Under the pieces are notes generated by a model, which saw only the letters and a program-made list of their open reading frames with translations, was not told the origin of the DNA and did not search any database. The translations under genes were made by a program, and so were the position numbers. A stretch of DNA of 64,000 nt from Hyphomicrobiales bacterium (GTDB lineage Bacteria > Pseudomonadota > Alphaproteobacteria > Rhizobiales > Rhizobiaceae): assembly GCA_900473915.1 (NCBI GenBank), contig UCNG01000014.1, forward strand, positions 94,745 through 158,744, in the 5' to 3' direction. Every line of letters begins with the position of its first letter. Position 1 is the stretch's first letter. Below, piece after piece: positions 44,739 through 52,018 of the stretch.

Positions 44739-44777
44739 GCAAGGGTAGAGCCAAGAGCTCGATAACAGGAGGAAAAC

Positions 44778-45719
44778 ATGCGTAAACTGGTGTCTGCATT
44801 GATGGCTTCGGCCTTTGTGCTAGCAGGAGCGGCAGGCGCTTCGGCGGGCGAAATCGCCGTGATCGTGAAGACCGTGAACTCGACCTTCTGGCAGAACGTC
44901 CAGAAGGGCGCCGAAGCTGCGATCAAGGATTCCAAGGATCACACCATGACCTTTCAGGGTCCGGCGGCTGAATCGGCTATCGCCGATCAGGTGAACATGG
45001 TGGAAAATGCCGTGAACCGCAAAGTGGATGCGATCCTGCTCGCGCCTTCCGACCCGGATGCGCTGACGCCTGCCGTGAAGAAGGCATGGGAAGCCCGCAT
45101 TCCGGTGGTCATCATCGACTCGCAGCTCGCCGATGGCGGCGACAAATATTACCAGTCCTTCCTCGCCACCGATAACCGCAAGGCTGGCGAAGCCGCAGCC
45201 AAGGCCCTGATCGACAAGGCAGGCACCACCGGCAAGATCGCCGTCATGTCCTATGTCGCGGGTGCAGGTTCGGAAATCGGCCGCGTCGGCGGCTTCGTGG
45301 ATTACATCAAGGCCAATTCCAAGCTGGAAATCGTCGGCCCCTATTACTCGCAGTCGCAGATGGCGACCGCGCTCAACCAGACCACCGACGCGCTGGCGGC
45401 CAATGGCGATCTCGTCGGCATCTTCGGCGCCAACGAACCGACCGCCATCGGCATGGGCCGCGCGATCAAGCAGGCAGGCAAGTCCGGCAAGCTGACCGCC
45501 ATCGGCTTCGACGGCAATCAGGACCTGCAGGAATTCGTCAAGGACGGCACGCTCAACGCCATCGTCGTTCAGGGTTCCTACCAGATGGGCGAAAAGGGCA
45601 TCGAAACCCTGCTGAAAGTGCTGAACAAGGAAAAGGTCGAGAAGTTCGTTGATACGGGCGCTGTTGTCGTAACCAAGGACAATATCGACAAGCCGGAAGC
45701 CAAGAACGTACTCTACTAA
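44778..45719 (+). CDS. Periplasmic sugar-binding protein of the ABC transporter (RbsB-like)
   Basis: A 313-residue protein with a Sec signal peptide (MRKLVSALMASAFVLAGAAG, cleavage near ASAGE). The Peripla_BP_4 fold shows EIAVIVKTVNSTFWQNVQKGAEAA, DAILLAPSDPDALTPAVKKAW, FLATDNRKAGEAAAK and GANEPTAIGMGRAIKQAG, the ribose-type layout. Ligand is probably a pentose, hexose or polyol; sequence alone cannot tell. AGGAGG is six bases before the ATG. A strong terminator follows. Confidence 0.9.
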   Translation: MRKLVSALMASAFVLAGAAGASAGEIAVIVKTVNSTFWQNVQKGAEAAIKDSKDHTMTFQGPAAESAIADQVNMVENAVNRKVDAILLAPSDPDALTPAVKKAWEARIPVVIIDSQLADGGDKYYQSFLATDNRKAGEAAAKALIDKAGTTGKIAVMSYVAGAGSEIGRVGGFVDYIKANSKLEIVGPYYSQSQMATALNQTTDALAANGDLVGIFGANEPTAIGMGRAIKQAGKSGKLTAIGFDGNQDLQEFVKDGTLNAIVVQGSYQMGEKGIETLLKVLNKEKVEKFVDTGAVVVTKDNIDKPEAKNVLY

Positions 45720-45727
45720 ACATGGCG

Positions 45728-45756
45728 ACAAAGGGAGGCGCAGCGCCTCCCTTTGT
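45728..45756 (+). terminator. Rho-independent terminator of the sugar ABC operon
   Basis: ACAAAGGGAGGCGC (45728-45741) and GCGCCTCCCTTTGT (45743-45756) are exact reverse complements, nine bases after the stop. It can also serve the convergent YeeE/YedE operon ending at 45769. Confidence 0.85.
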
Positions 45757-45768
45757 TCTTGTAGCGCT

Positions 45769-46206
45769 CTATGAAGAGCTCACCATGATGCGATCATGGA
45801 CAATCATTCCCACCATCATCATCGCGACGAAAAGCCAGACCTGCGGCAGGCCCATCGATAGCGCGGAGATGACCGGACCGGGGCAGAAGCCTGCCAGCCC
45901 CCAGCCCGCGCCGAAAATGGCGGAACCGACAATCAGCCGCCGGTCGATTTCCGTCTTTTCCGGCAGATGGAAGGACTGCTCCAGCACGGGCCGCGCCATG
46001 CGCCGCTGGATCATCACGCCGGGGATAGCCACCAGAAGAGCGCCGCCCAGCACAAAGGCAAGGCTCGGATCCCAATGACCGCTGGTGACATTCAGGAAGC
46101 CCGTCACGCGCGACGGGTCGATCATGCCGGACAGCGACAGGCCGAAACCGAAGATCGCGCCCGCAAGCAGCGTCACGACGAGACGTGCACAAGCCGACTG
46201 TTTCAT
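45769..46206 (-). CDS. YeeE/YedE sulfur-transport family protein (DUF6691 half)
   Basis: A 145-residue membrane protein with four hydrophobic segments and the conserved GAGWGLAGFCPGPVISAL, with the Cys expected to handle sulfur. It corresponds to one half of YeeE/YedE transporters, which carry thiosulfate or reduced sulfur across the inner membrane. It overlaps the other half by 4 bases (ATGA), and together with the BigR regulator upstream forms a three-gene operon. Confidence 0.85.
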   Translation of the reverse strand: MKQSACARLVVTLLAGAIFGFGLSLSGMIDPSRVTGFLNVTSGHWDPSLAFVLGGALLVAIPGVMIQRRMARPVLEQSFHLPEKTEIDRRLIVGSAIFGAGWGLAGFCPGPVISALSMGLPQVWLFVAMMMVGMIVHDRIMVSSS

Positions 46207-46613
46207 AGCAATGCTCCTGAAATGCTGGCGACCACGATGCCGGTTATGAGGAAAGTGAGCGTCGCGGCTATCGAACGCTTGGAAAACCGCGCCATGCCGA
46301 GAATGCCATGACCAGAGGTGCAGCCTGACCCCATGCGGGTGCCGATGCCGACCAGAAGCCCTGCCACGACAATGACAGGCCAGGACATGGCAATCGTCAC
46401 CGGCGGAAAGGAACCATAGATCGCCGCATAGATAATGGGTCCGAGAATGAGGCCGACCACAAAGACCGCATTGGCCGGTATCTGTTTGCCGCCAAGAAGA
46501 CGCCCGACGATGCCGCTTATGCCGGCAATGCGCCCGTTGAAGACGAGAAGCAGAATGGCGGACAGGCCGAGCAACATGCCGCCCGCCAGCGATTGCAGAT
46601 AGGTTGCGATCAT
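46203..46613 (-). CDS. YeeE/YedE sulfur-transport family protein (first half)
   Basis: A 136-residue membrane protein with four hydrophobic segments and the Cys-bearing loop MGSGCTSGHGILGMAR, the second hallmark of YeeE/YedE transporters. It should pair with the 145-residue protein to form a functional transporter. It overlaps the BigR gene by 4 bases and its partner by 4 bases. Confidence 0.85.
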   Translation of the reverse strand: MIATYLQSLAGGMLLGLSAILLLVFNGRIAGISGIVGRLLGGKQIPANAVFVVGLILGPIIYAAIYGSFPPVTIAMSWPVIVVAGLLVGIGTRMGSGCTSGHGILGMARFSKRSIAATLTFLITGIVVASISGALL

Positions 46614-46960
46614 GATCGGTCCTCCGGTGTGCAGAAAATGCCGTAAAGAGCCTCGATAAGCTGCGCGGCCCGCGCTTCCGTCAGGCGGTAGAAAATCTGC
46701 TTGGCGTCGCGGCGGGTTTCGACGACACCAGCTTCGCGCAACACGCCGAGCTGCTGCGACAGCGTCGGCTGGTGAATGCCAAGCGCCTCCTCCAGCTCCC
46801 CGACCGAATATTCTCCTTCCGCGAGCGTACAGGCCAGCATCAGCCGCGCCGGATGCGACAGCGTTTTCAGGAGTTCGGCAACCTCGGTTGCCCGCCCCTC
46901 CATTTCCGCGCGCGTCATTCTGTTTTCATGGGCTGGCGCACCGCCCGACATCGCTTCCAT
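46610..46960 (-). CDS. bigR: BigR-type ArsR-family repressor of sulfide/persulfide detoxification
   Basis: A 116-residue winged-helix protein. It closely follows BigR: EGRATEVAELLKTLSHPARL, ALGIHQPTLSQQLGVLREAG and RRDAKQIFYRLTEARAAQLI. The two redox-sensing cysteines are present at 44 (LMLACTLAEG) and 110 (YGIFCTPED), which form a disulfide or polysulfide bond and release DNA. GTG (46963) and ATG (46960) are both possible; GAGG spacing favours the ATG. It is the first gene of the operon and should repress itself and the YeeE/YedE pair. Confidence 0.9.
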   Translation of the reverse strand: MEAMSGGAPAHENRMTRAEMEGRATEVAELLKTLSHPARLMLACTLAEGEYSVGELEEALGIHQPTLSQQLGVLREAGVVETRRDAKQIFYRLTEARAAQLIEALYGIFCTPEDRS

Positions 46961-46977
46961 CACGGCACCTCATTATC

Positions 46978-47004
46978 AATATACAATTAAGTATATTATA
47001 TAAT
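46978..47004. promoter_or_regulatory. Candidate BigR box, AT-rich palindromes
   Basis: AATATAC (46978-46984) and GTATATT (46991-46997) are exact reverse complements around six bases; ATTATATAAT (46995-47004) is a perfect palindrome overlapping it. It lies 18-44 bases upstream of bigR, where an ArsR-family repressor would bind. BigR sites in other species are AT-rich inverted repeats. Confidence 0.6.
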
Positions 47005-47030
47005 GATATTTACAAGAGGGGCCGAAGCAA

Positions 47031-47062
47031 AAAACCGCCGCTCAATTCTGAACGGCGGTTTT
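47031..47062 (-). terminator. Rho-independent terminator of the esterase/dioxygenase operon
   Basis: AAAACCGCCG (47031-47040) and CGGCGGTTTT (47053-47062) pair exactly around a 12-base loop; on the minus strand a run of T follows. The two dispersed repeat units lie between it and the esterase stop. Confidence 0.75.
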
Positions 47063-47084
47063 GTTTCCGCGAACACATTTCCGG

Positions 47085-47176
47085 ACGCAAAACCGGTGCC
47101 CACTTTTGCTGGAAATGCTTTGTTTTCACGCATTATCCTACGCAAAACCGGTGCCCACTTTTGCTGGAAATGCTTT
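47085..47176. repeat. Tandem pair of 37-bp dispersed-repeat units
   Basis: Two identical 37-base units (47085-47121 and 47140-47176), beginning ACGCAAAACCGGTGCCC and ending GGAAATGCTTT, lie 55 bases apart. The second touches the esterase stop codon. Units at 33775-33852 and 35580-35613 are related. Confidence 0.8.
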
Positions 47177-47780
47177 ACTTCCCAAGCAGCGCCTGCACGG
47201 CGCTCAGTTCCGTCTGGCGCAATTCATGCCCGCCCGGATGCCAGACAAGCTCGACATCGGCCTTCTGGCGCTCGAAGTATTGCGCGAGCGCTTCCGTCTG
47301 ATCCGGCGGGCAGATGGGGTCCATACGGCCAGCGGTCATCAGAATTTTCGCGCCCTCAAGCGCCGGATTGTCCTTCGGCCTGAACGGCACCAGCGGATGC
47401 AGAAGCGCCGCCTTGTCAAAGATCCGGCCTTTCTCGATCAGAAGGTTCGCCATGATGTTGGCACCATTGGAATAGCCAAGCCCGATCACTTCCGACGGCT
47501 TGTGTTCCGCCACAAGCCCGGCGATGAACCCGGCCATCTTGTCGGTGGCGCGGGTAAGGTCTTCCATATCGTAGACGCCCTCGCCCGTGCGGCGGAAGAA
47601 GCGCGCGGCGCCATATTCCGACACGTCACCGCGCGGCGACACGATGGTCGCTTCCGGCAGAAGCTGTTCCGCCAGGCCGAAAAACTGGTTCTCATCGCCA
47701 CCGGTGCCATGAAACACGATGAAAAGCGGCGCGCCGTTCGCACCGGCCTTTAGCCGGTGCTCATAGGTTTGAATGGTCAT
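47175..47780 (-). CDS. Alpha/beta-hydrolase, phospholipase/carboxylesterase family (MhqD-like)
   Basis: A 201-residue serine esterase. Oxyanion loop FIVFHGTGGDENQF, nucleophile Ser in GLGYSNGANIM, Asp in TAGRMDPICPPDQ and His in HPGGHEL form the catalytic triad. It resembles MhqD, which in Bacillus lies with the MhqO dioxygenase for methylhydroquinone and catechol resistance. Here it is 24 bases downstream of an MhqO-like gene on the same strand, so the pair probably degrades or detoxifies quinones. Confidence 0.85.
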   Translation of the reverse strand: MTIQTYEHRLKAGANGAPLFIVFHGTGGDENQFFGLAEQLLPEATIVSPRGDVSEYGAARFFRRTGEGVYDMEDLTRATDKMAGFIAGLVAEHKPSEVIGLGYSNGANIMANLLIEKGRIFDKAALLHPLVPFRPKDNPALEGAKILMTAGRMDPICPPDQTEALAQYFERQKADVELVWHPGGHELRQTELSAVQALLGK

Positions 47781-47804
47781 GTCCGATCTCCTGTCCCGAC
47801 GTTT

Positions 47805-48731
47805 TCAAAGCTTGTCGAGATGTTCTTCGAGATAGTCGCGCAGATGCTGGTGCTGCGTCGGCAGCTTCAATGCCTCGCCGAGATGGGCCGTATCCTCGTC
47901 ACGGTCGAAACCGGGTTCACTGGTCGCCACCTCGAACAGCACGCCGCCCGGCGTGCGGAAATAAACGGCCCAGAAGTAATCGCGGTCGATGACCGGCGTC
48001 ACATGATAGCCCGTATCCATCAGCGCCTTGCGCACTTCCAGCTGCTTCTCGCGATTATCGACGGCAAAGGCCACGTGATGCACGGAACCGGCACCCTGCT
48101 GGTTGCGACCGACTGATGGCAGCGTTTCCAGATCGATAACGCCCGCGCCATTGCCTTCCGGCATGATGAGACGGGTGATGCCATCTTTCGCATCAAGCTT
48201 CTGATATCCCATATAGTTCAGCAATTCGGCTGTAGCGCCTTCGTCGCGAAGCCGCATCGAAACCGAATGAAAGCCGCGAATGGCGTGATCGGCATCGATC
48301 CCGTCATGCAGCCAGGGCGCACGCGGATCGTCCTTCACTTCCACCAAGGCAAAGCTGTCGCCATCCGGCCCACGGAAATGGATGCGCTTCTCGCCAAAGG
48401 CTTCATCTTCGGACTCGACCTTGATAGCGGACTGCGCAAAGCGGTCCTTCCAGAAACCAAGCGAACCCTGCTGCACGGCAAAAACAGTCGTCCCCACCTC
48501 GCCGGTGCCTTCGCGGCCCCGCGGAATTCCGGGAAACGGGAAATAGGTCATAATGGTGCCGGGCGTGCCCACTTCATCGCCATAATAAAGGTGATAGACG
48601 CTCGGATCGTCGAAATTGACGGTCTTCTTGACGCGGCGCAGCCCCAGAACATCGGTGAAAAACCGGTTGTTGGAACGCGCATCAGCGGCAAGCGAGGTGA
48701 CGTGATGGAGCCCCTTGATCTGATTAAGCAT
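47805..48731 (-). CDS. Ring-cleaving dioxygenase, VOC family (MhqO-like)
   Basis: A 308-residue protein with two glyoxalase/VOC domains (about 3-140 and 150-275). Metal ligands are probably in GLHHVTSLAADA, GSVHHVAFAVDN and the Glu in GGVLFEVATSEPGFDRDED. It resembles MhqO/PcpA-type hydroquinone dioxygenases. I chose the ATG at 48731 with AGGAGAGA upstream; the frame stays open to 48869. It forms a two-gene operon with the esterase. Confidence 0.85.
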   Translation of the reverse strand: MLNQIKGLHHVTSLAADARSNNRFFTDVLGLRRVKKTVNFDDPSVYHLYYGDEVGTPGTIMTYFPFPGIPRGREGTGEVGTTVFAVQQGSLGFWKDRFAQSAIKVESEDEAFGEKRIHFRGPDGDSFALVEVKDDPRAPWLHDGIDADHAIRGFHSVSMRLRDEGATAELLNYMGYQKLDAKDGITRLIMPEGNGAGVIDLETLPSVGRNQQGAGSVHHVAFAVDNREKQLEVRKALMDTGYHVTPVIDRDYFWAVYFRTPGGVLFEVATSEPGFDRDEDTAHLGEALKLPTQHQHLRDYLEEHLDKL

Positions 48732-48788
48732 GGCGATCTCTCCTGTTGTGTTACCGCCAATATAACCATCAGAATGCATATTGAAATA

Positions 48789-48810
48789 TTGACAATCATA
48801 CACAGATTGT
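48789..48810. promoter_or_regulatory. Inverted repeat in the dioxygenase / DUF808 divergent region
   Basis: ACAATC (48792-48797) and GATTGT (48805-48810) are exact reverse complements seven bases apart and overlap a TTGACA (48789-48794). The layout suits a MarR-type site such as those that control mhq genes, but no MarR gene lies in the window. Confidence 0.45.
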
Positions 48811-48908
48811 ATCGATTTTAGAGACAATAACTCTCGATGATTTTTCATCTGGACGTAGCGCCCCGACAAAGTTTAGCTACTTGCAACAGCAATATAGAAA
48901 GGTTCCCC

Positions 48909-49853
48909 ATGGCGTCCGGCTTGTTCGCGCTTCTCGATGATGTCGCAGCCATTGCGAAAATGGCGGCAGCCTCCCTTGATGACGTTGCAGGACAGACGGC
49001 AAAGGCCAGCGCCAAGGCGGCAGGCATCGTCATCGACGACACCGCCGTCACGCCGAAATATGTCGTGGGGCTGAAGCCGGAACGCGAATTGCCGGTCATC
49101 TGGAAAATCACCAAGGGATCGCTGCGCAACAAGCTCATCTTCCTGCTGCCGCTGGCGCTCATCCTCGGCTATTTCGCGCCATCCTTCATCATGCCGCTTT
49201 TGATGATCGGCGGCGTCTATCTGGCCTTTGAAGGAACGGAGAAACTGGTGGAGTTCTTCATTCCGCACAAGGAAGAGGAACATGAGGAGACCAAGGGCGC
49301 GACGCCCAAGGAGATCGAGGAAACGACCGTCAACGGTGCGATCCGCACGGATTTCATCCTCTCGGCGGAAATCATGGCGCTGACGCTGGCCGGGCTGGGG
49401 CCTTCAAGCATTTATACACAGGCGGCCATTCTCGCCAGCGTGGGCATTCTGATCACCTTCGCCGTTTACGGCGTGGTTGGCTTCATCGTGAAGCTCGACG
49501 ATATGGGCGTCTCGCTGGTGCGCAACAGCCATACGGCCTTCGGCAGACAATTCGGCAAGGGGTTGGTCGCGGGCATGCCCATCGTGCTGAAGGTTCTAAG
49601 CACGGTCGGCACCGTCGCCATGCTGTGGGTCGGCGGCAGCATCATCGTTCACGGGCTGGATTCCATCGGCGTGCACGGCGTTGAAGCCTTCATCCATTCC
49701 ATCGTGTCCCACCTGCCGACCGAAGGCACCCGGTTTTCGGGCGCTTTCGAATGGATCGCAACGTCGTTCCTGCAAGCAGTGCTCGCCATTCTGATCGGCA
49801 TTGTGGTGGTGATCGCCTTCAACATCTTCAAGTCGCTGAAGGCGAAAGCCTGA
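48909..49853 (+). CDS. DUF808 (YedI-like) membrane protein
   Basis: A 314-residue protein matching DUF808: MASGLFALLDDVAAIAKMAAASLDDVAGQTAKA at the start, AGIVIDDTAVTPKYV, KGSLRNKLIFLLPLALIL and about seven to eight hydrophobic segments. The family is widespread in proteobacteria and its role is not known; the conserved start is soluble and acidic. I chose the ATG at 48909 over the in-frame 48837 because the family begins here. It diverges from the dioxygenase operon. Confidence 0.85.
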   Translation: MASGLFALLDDVAAIAKMAAASLDDVAGQTAKASAKAAGIVIDDTAVTPKYVVGLKPERELPVIWKITKGSLRNKLIFLLPLALILGYFAPSFIMPLLMIGGVYLAFEGTEKLVEFFIPHKEEEHEETKGATPKEIEETTVNGAIRTDFILSAEIMALTLAGLGPSSIYTQAAILASVGILITFAVYGVVGFIVKLDDMGVSLVRNSHTAFGRQFGKGLVAGMPIVLKVLSTVGTVAMLWVGGSIIVHGLDSIGVHGVEAFIHSIVSHLPTEGTRFSGAFEWIATSFLQAVLAILIGIVVVIAFNIFKSLKAKA

Positions 49854-49869
49854 TTATCAGGCAGAATTG

Positions 49870-49901
49870 TCCGTCCCGCACCCTGAAAGGCGCGGGACGG
49901 A
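49870..49901. terminator. Stem-loop between convergent DUF808 and SDR genes
   Basis: TCCGTCCCGC (49870-49879) and GCGGGACGGA (49892-49901) pair exactly around a 12-base loop. There is no T-run, but the position between convergent genes suggests a terminator for both. Confidence 0.55.
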
Positions 49902-49906
49902 TACAG

Positions 49907-50686
49907 TCAGCGATAGACGATACCGCCGTCGGTCAGGATGGCCTGACCGGTGATATAGTCGGAATCCGGGCTTGAGAGGAACGACACCAGAGCCGCCACA
50001 TCGTCCGGCGTCTGGGCGCGGCCAAGCGCGATGCCATCCACATATTTCTTGTAGGTCTCGCCTTTCGGCGCGCCTGTGATTTCCGAGAAGCGCTCATCGA
50101 TCTCGACCCACATATCGGTGCCGACAATGCCGGGGCAATAGGCGTTGACCGTGATCCCGGCGCTTGCATATTCCTTGGCGGCGGCTTGCGTCAGCGCGCG
50201 CACCGCGAATTTTGTCGCCGAGTAGACGCCCAGCATCGCAAACCCGTCATGGCCGGCAATGGAAGAGGCATTGATGATCTTGCCCTTCTGCTTGCGCGCC
50301 TTGAACTTGGCGGCTGCCGCCTGAATGCCCCACAGGACGCCATCGACATTGATGCGGAAAATCCGTTCCACCTCTTCCGGCTTCACGTCGGCAATCGGCT
50401 GAACCTGCGCGATACCGGCATTGTTGACGATCACATCGAAGCCGCCAAGCGTTTTTTCCGCATGGTCAATCGCGGCATAGACATCATCGCGCTTGCTGAC
50501 ATCGGCGGAAAAAGTGGACGCCTTGCGGCCCAGCGCCTCGACTTCCTTCCGCACCGCATCAAGCTTGTCGGCCTTCAGGTCGACCAGCGCGATATCGAAA
50601 CCGTCCTTGGCCAGTCGCAATGCGATGCCGCGCCCAATGCCCTGTGCTGCGCCCGTGACAAGCGCGACCTTACCGTTTGCCGACAT
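49907..50686 (-). CDS. SDR dehydrogenase, acetoin/diacetyl reductase-like
   Basis: A 259-residue classical [19 protein letters not shown] (cofactor), [22 protein letters not shown] (Ser), [13 protein letters not shown] (YxxxK) and [13 protein letters not shown]. It follows the BudC/ButA type (meso-2,3-butanediol dehydrogenase, acetoin reductase), with the hallmark [17 protein letters not shown] precedes the ATG. The ligand is not certain because many polyol dehydrogenases share this pattern. It is monocistronic, with a stem-loop at its 3' end. Confidence 0.85.
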   Translation of the reverse strand: MSANGKVALVTGAAQGIGRGIALRLAKDGFDIALVDLKADKLDAVRKEVEALGRKASTFSADVSKRDDVYAAIDHAEKTLGGFDVIVNNAGIAQVQPIADVKPEEVERIFRINVDGVLWGIQAAAAKFKARKQKGKIINASSIAGHDGFAMLGVYSATKFAVRALTQAAAKEYASAGITVNAYCPGIVGTDMWVEIDERFSEITGAPKGETYKKYVDGIALGRAQTPDDVAALVSFLSSPDSDYITGQAILTDGGIVYR

Positions 50687-50844
50687 GATTCATCCTTTCC
50701 TGCGTGGTTGGTGAATGGCAATGCAACGCATCCCACAAGCGATATGGAACACGCGCCTGTCCCATCAACCCAATTCGGAGCCGGATGTCATTGATTGGGA
50801 TCAACTTTGCCTAATTTAGCGCATGTTTGGCAAAGCGGCTCCAA

Positions 50845-51705
50845 TCAGCGCTCGGAGAATTCCAGAAGCGTGCCGCTGGCATTCTGCGGCAGCACGGCGA
50901 TGCCTGCTGGTGTCGTCACATAAGAAACGCCGTTGGCTTCAAGAACGCCCTGCGCCTTGTCCAGCGAAGCGACACGGACCCGAAGGACCGCGAAGGCCTG
51001 ACCCGGCGTTTTGCTGAAATCGACGCCGGGATAGATTTCCGCCGCCCGGTCGTTGGTCACCACCCATATGTCAGCCGAGCGCGGGCCTGTCGAGACCTTC
51101 CAACCGCCATCCTGTGCCTCAGCTCTCCCATCCGCGAACAGGCGGGCAAACCCCTTGGCGGCTGTTTGCGGGTCGGATGAAATGGCAATAATGGCAGAAA
51201 GGCCGTTCGCACCGTTTGGATGCTCGATCAGCTCCGGCAGCCAGACGGTCTCGCGGGTTTTGTGCTGGCACATGAACACCATGCCTTGCGGCACTTCACT
51301 GTCGGCAAAGGACACGGTTTCAAAAGCCGCGACACCCTCGCCGCCGCCCGGCAGTTCCACGGGGCGCTGGAAAGCGCCGACTTCGCCCGTCGTGATGCCA
51401 AGAGCGCCCAGTTCGGCCTTGGCGTCTCGCGCATTGTCGATCCGGCAGGCGATGGCATGAAGCCCCTCGCCCTGCGCCGCCAGTTTCTCGCGCTGGTGCA
51501 GATTGCCCGGCGTCTCGGTGACAATGCCGAGCAGCTCGAAATAATCTTCCGGAAACATGATGGTGTAATTGCCGGTGCCTTTTTCCTTGCTGTGCAGCCC
51601 GCGCGGGCTCAGCGTAAAACCGAAACGGCGATAGTGCGCGGCACTTTTCTCCAGATCATCGACCAGCAGGAAAATATGATCGACGCCCTTGACCGGATGA
51701 GACAT
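50845..51705 (-). CDS. VOC/glyoxalase-like protein (Glyoxalase_5 type)
   Basis: A 286-residue protein: an N-terminal VOC-like domain (about 1-170, VKGVDHIFLLVDDLEKSAAHYRRFGF; FPEDYFELLGIV) and a second domain (about 180-286, ending NASGTLLEFSER). Relatives are called glyoxalase-like or lyase of unknown substrate. I chose the ATG at 51705 (GGGA upstream) over ATG at 51729 or 51801. It diverges from the peptide ABC operon. Confidence 0.8.
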   Translation of the reverse strand: MSHPVKGVDHIFLLVDDLEKSAAHYRRFGFTLSPRGLHSKEKGTGNYTIMFPEDYFELLGIVTETPGNLHQREKLAAQGEGLHAIACRIDNARDAKAELGALGITTGEVGAFQRPVELPGGGEGVAAFETVSFADSEVPQGMVFMCQHKTRETVWLPELIEHPNGANGLSAIIAISSDPQTAAKGFARLFADGRAEAQDGGWKVSTGPRSADIWVVTNDRAAEIYPGVDFSKTPGQAFAVLRVRVASLDKAQGVLEANGVSYVTTPAGIAVLPQNASGTLLEFSER

Positions 51706-52018
51706 GCAAAATTCCCTTTTCAATTTCATCGCCGCCGCCGGTTTGCCCGCTATTTTGCGGGAAACCGGCCTACCGCCGATCTTCATCAGAAAAATACACA
51801 TTTATTGGCGCGGAACCGCTGATATATTTTTCTAAATTTATGCTTCATATTAGTTTATCTTGACAATATCGTCACGCATTCTAGCATGCCAGTGCTTGTG
51901 TAGAATAAAGACCTTCTGAAGCAGCTTTTCGAGCAATTTCAGGGGCTTGAACAATATTGGGACCTGCGGGAAAAGAGGCTTGAAAGCCCTCCCTCAACGT
52001 CCTTCAGGGGAACAGAGA
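51706..52018. other. Divergent promoter region of the peptide-type ABC operon
   Basis: This 313-base gap is AT-rich in its middle and holds no visible gene. The rightward promoter is listed separately; no strong operator symmetry was seen. Confidence 0.45.
51860..51887 (+). promoter_or_regulatory. Candidate sigma-70 promoter of the peptide-type ABC operon
   Basis: TTGACA (51860-51865), a 16-base spacer and TAGCAT (51882-51887), followed by a leader of about 125 bases before the ATG at 52019. Confidence 0.6.

Noticed and set aside
43622-44935. 437-codon minus-strand frame opposite the sugar permease
   Set aside because: It is rich in charged residues, as antisense frames of membrane proteins are, and lacks domains.
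47085-47176. 37-base tandem units considered as a CRISPR array
   Set aside because: The 18-base spacer is too short, there are two units only, and a related unit lies alone at 35580.
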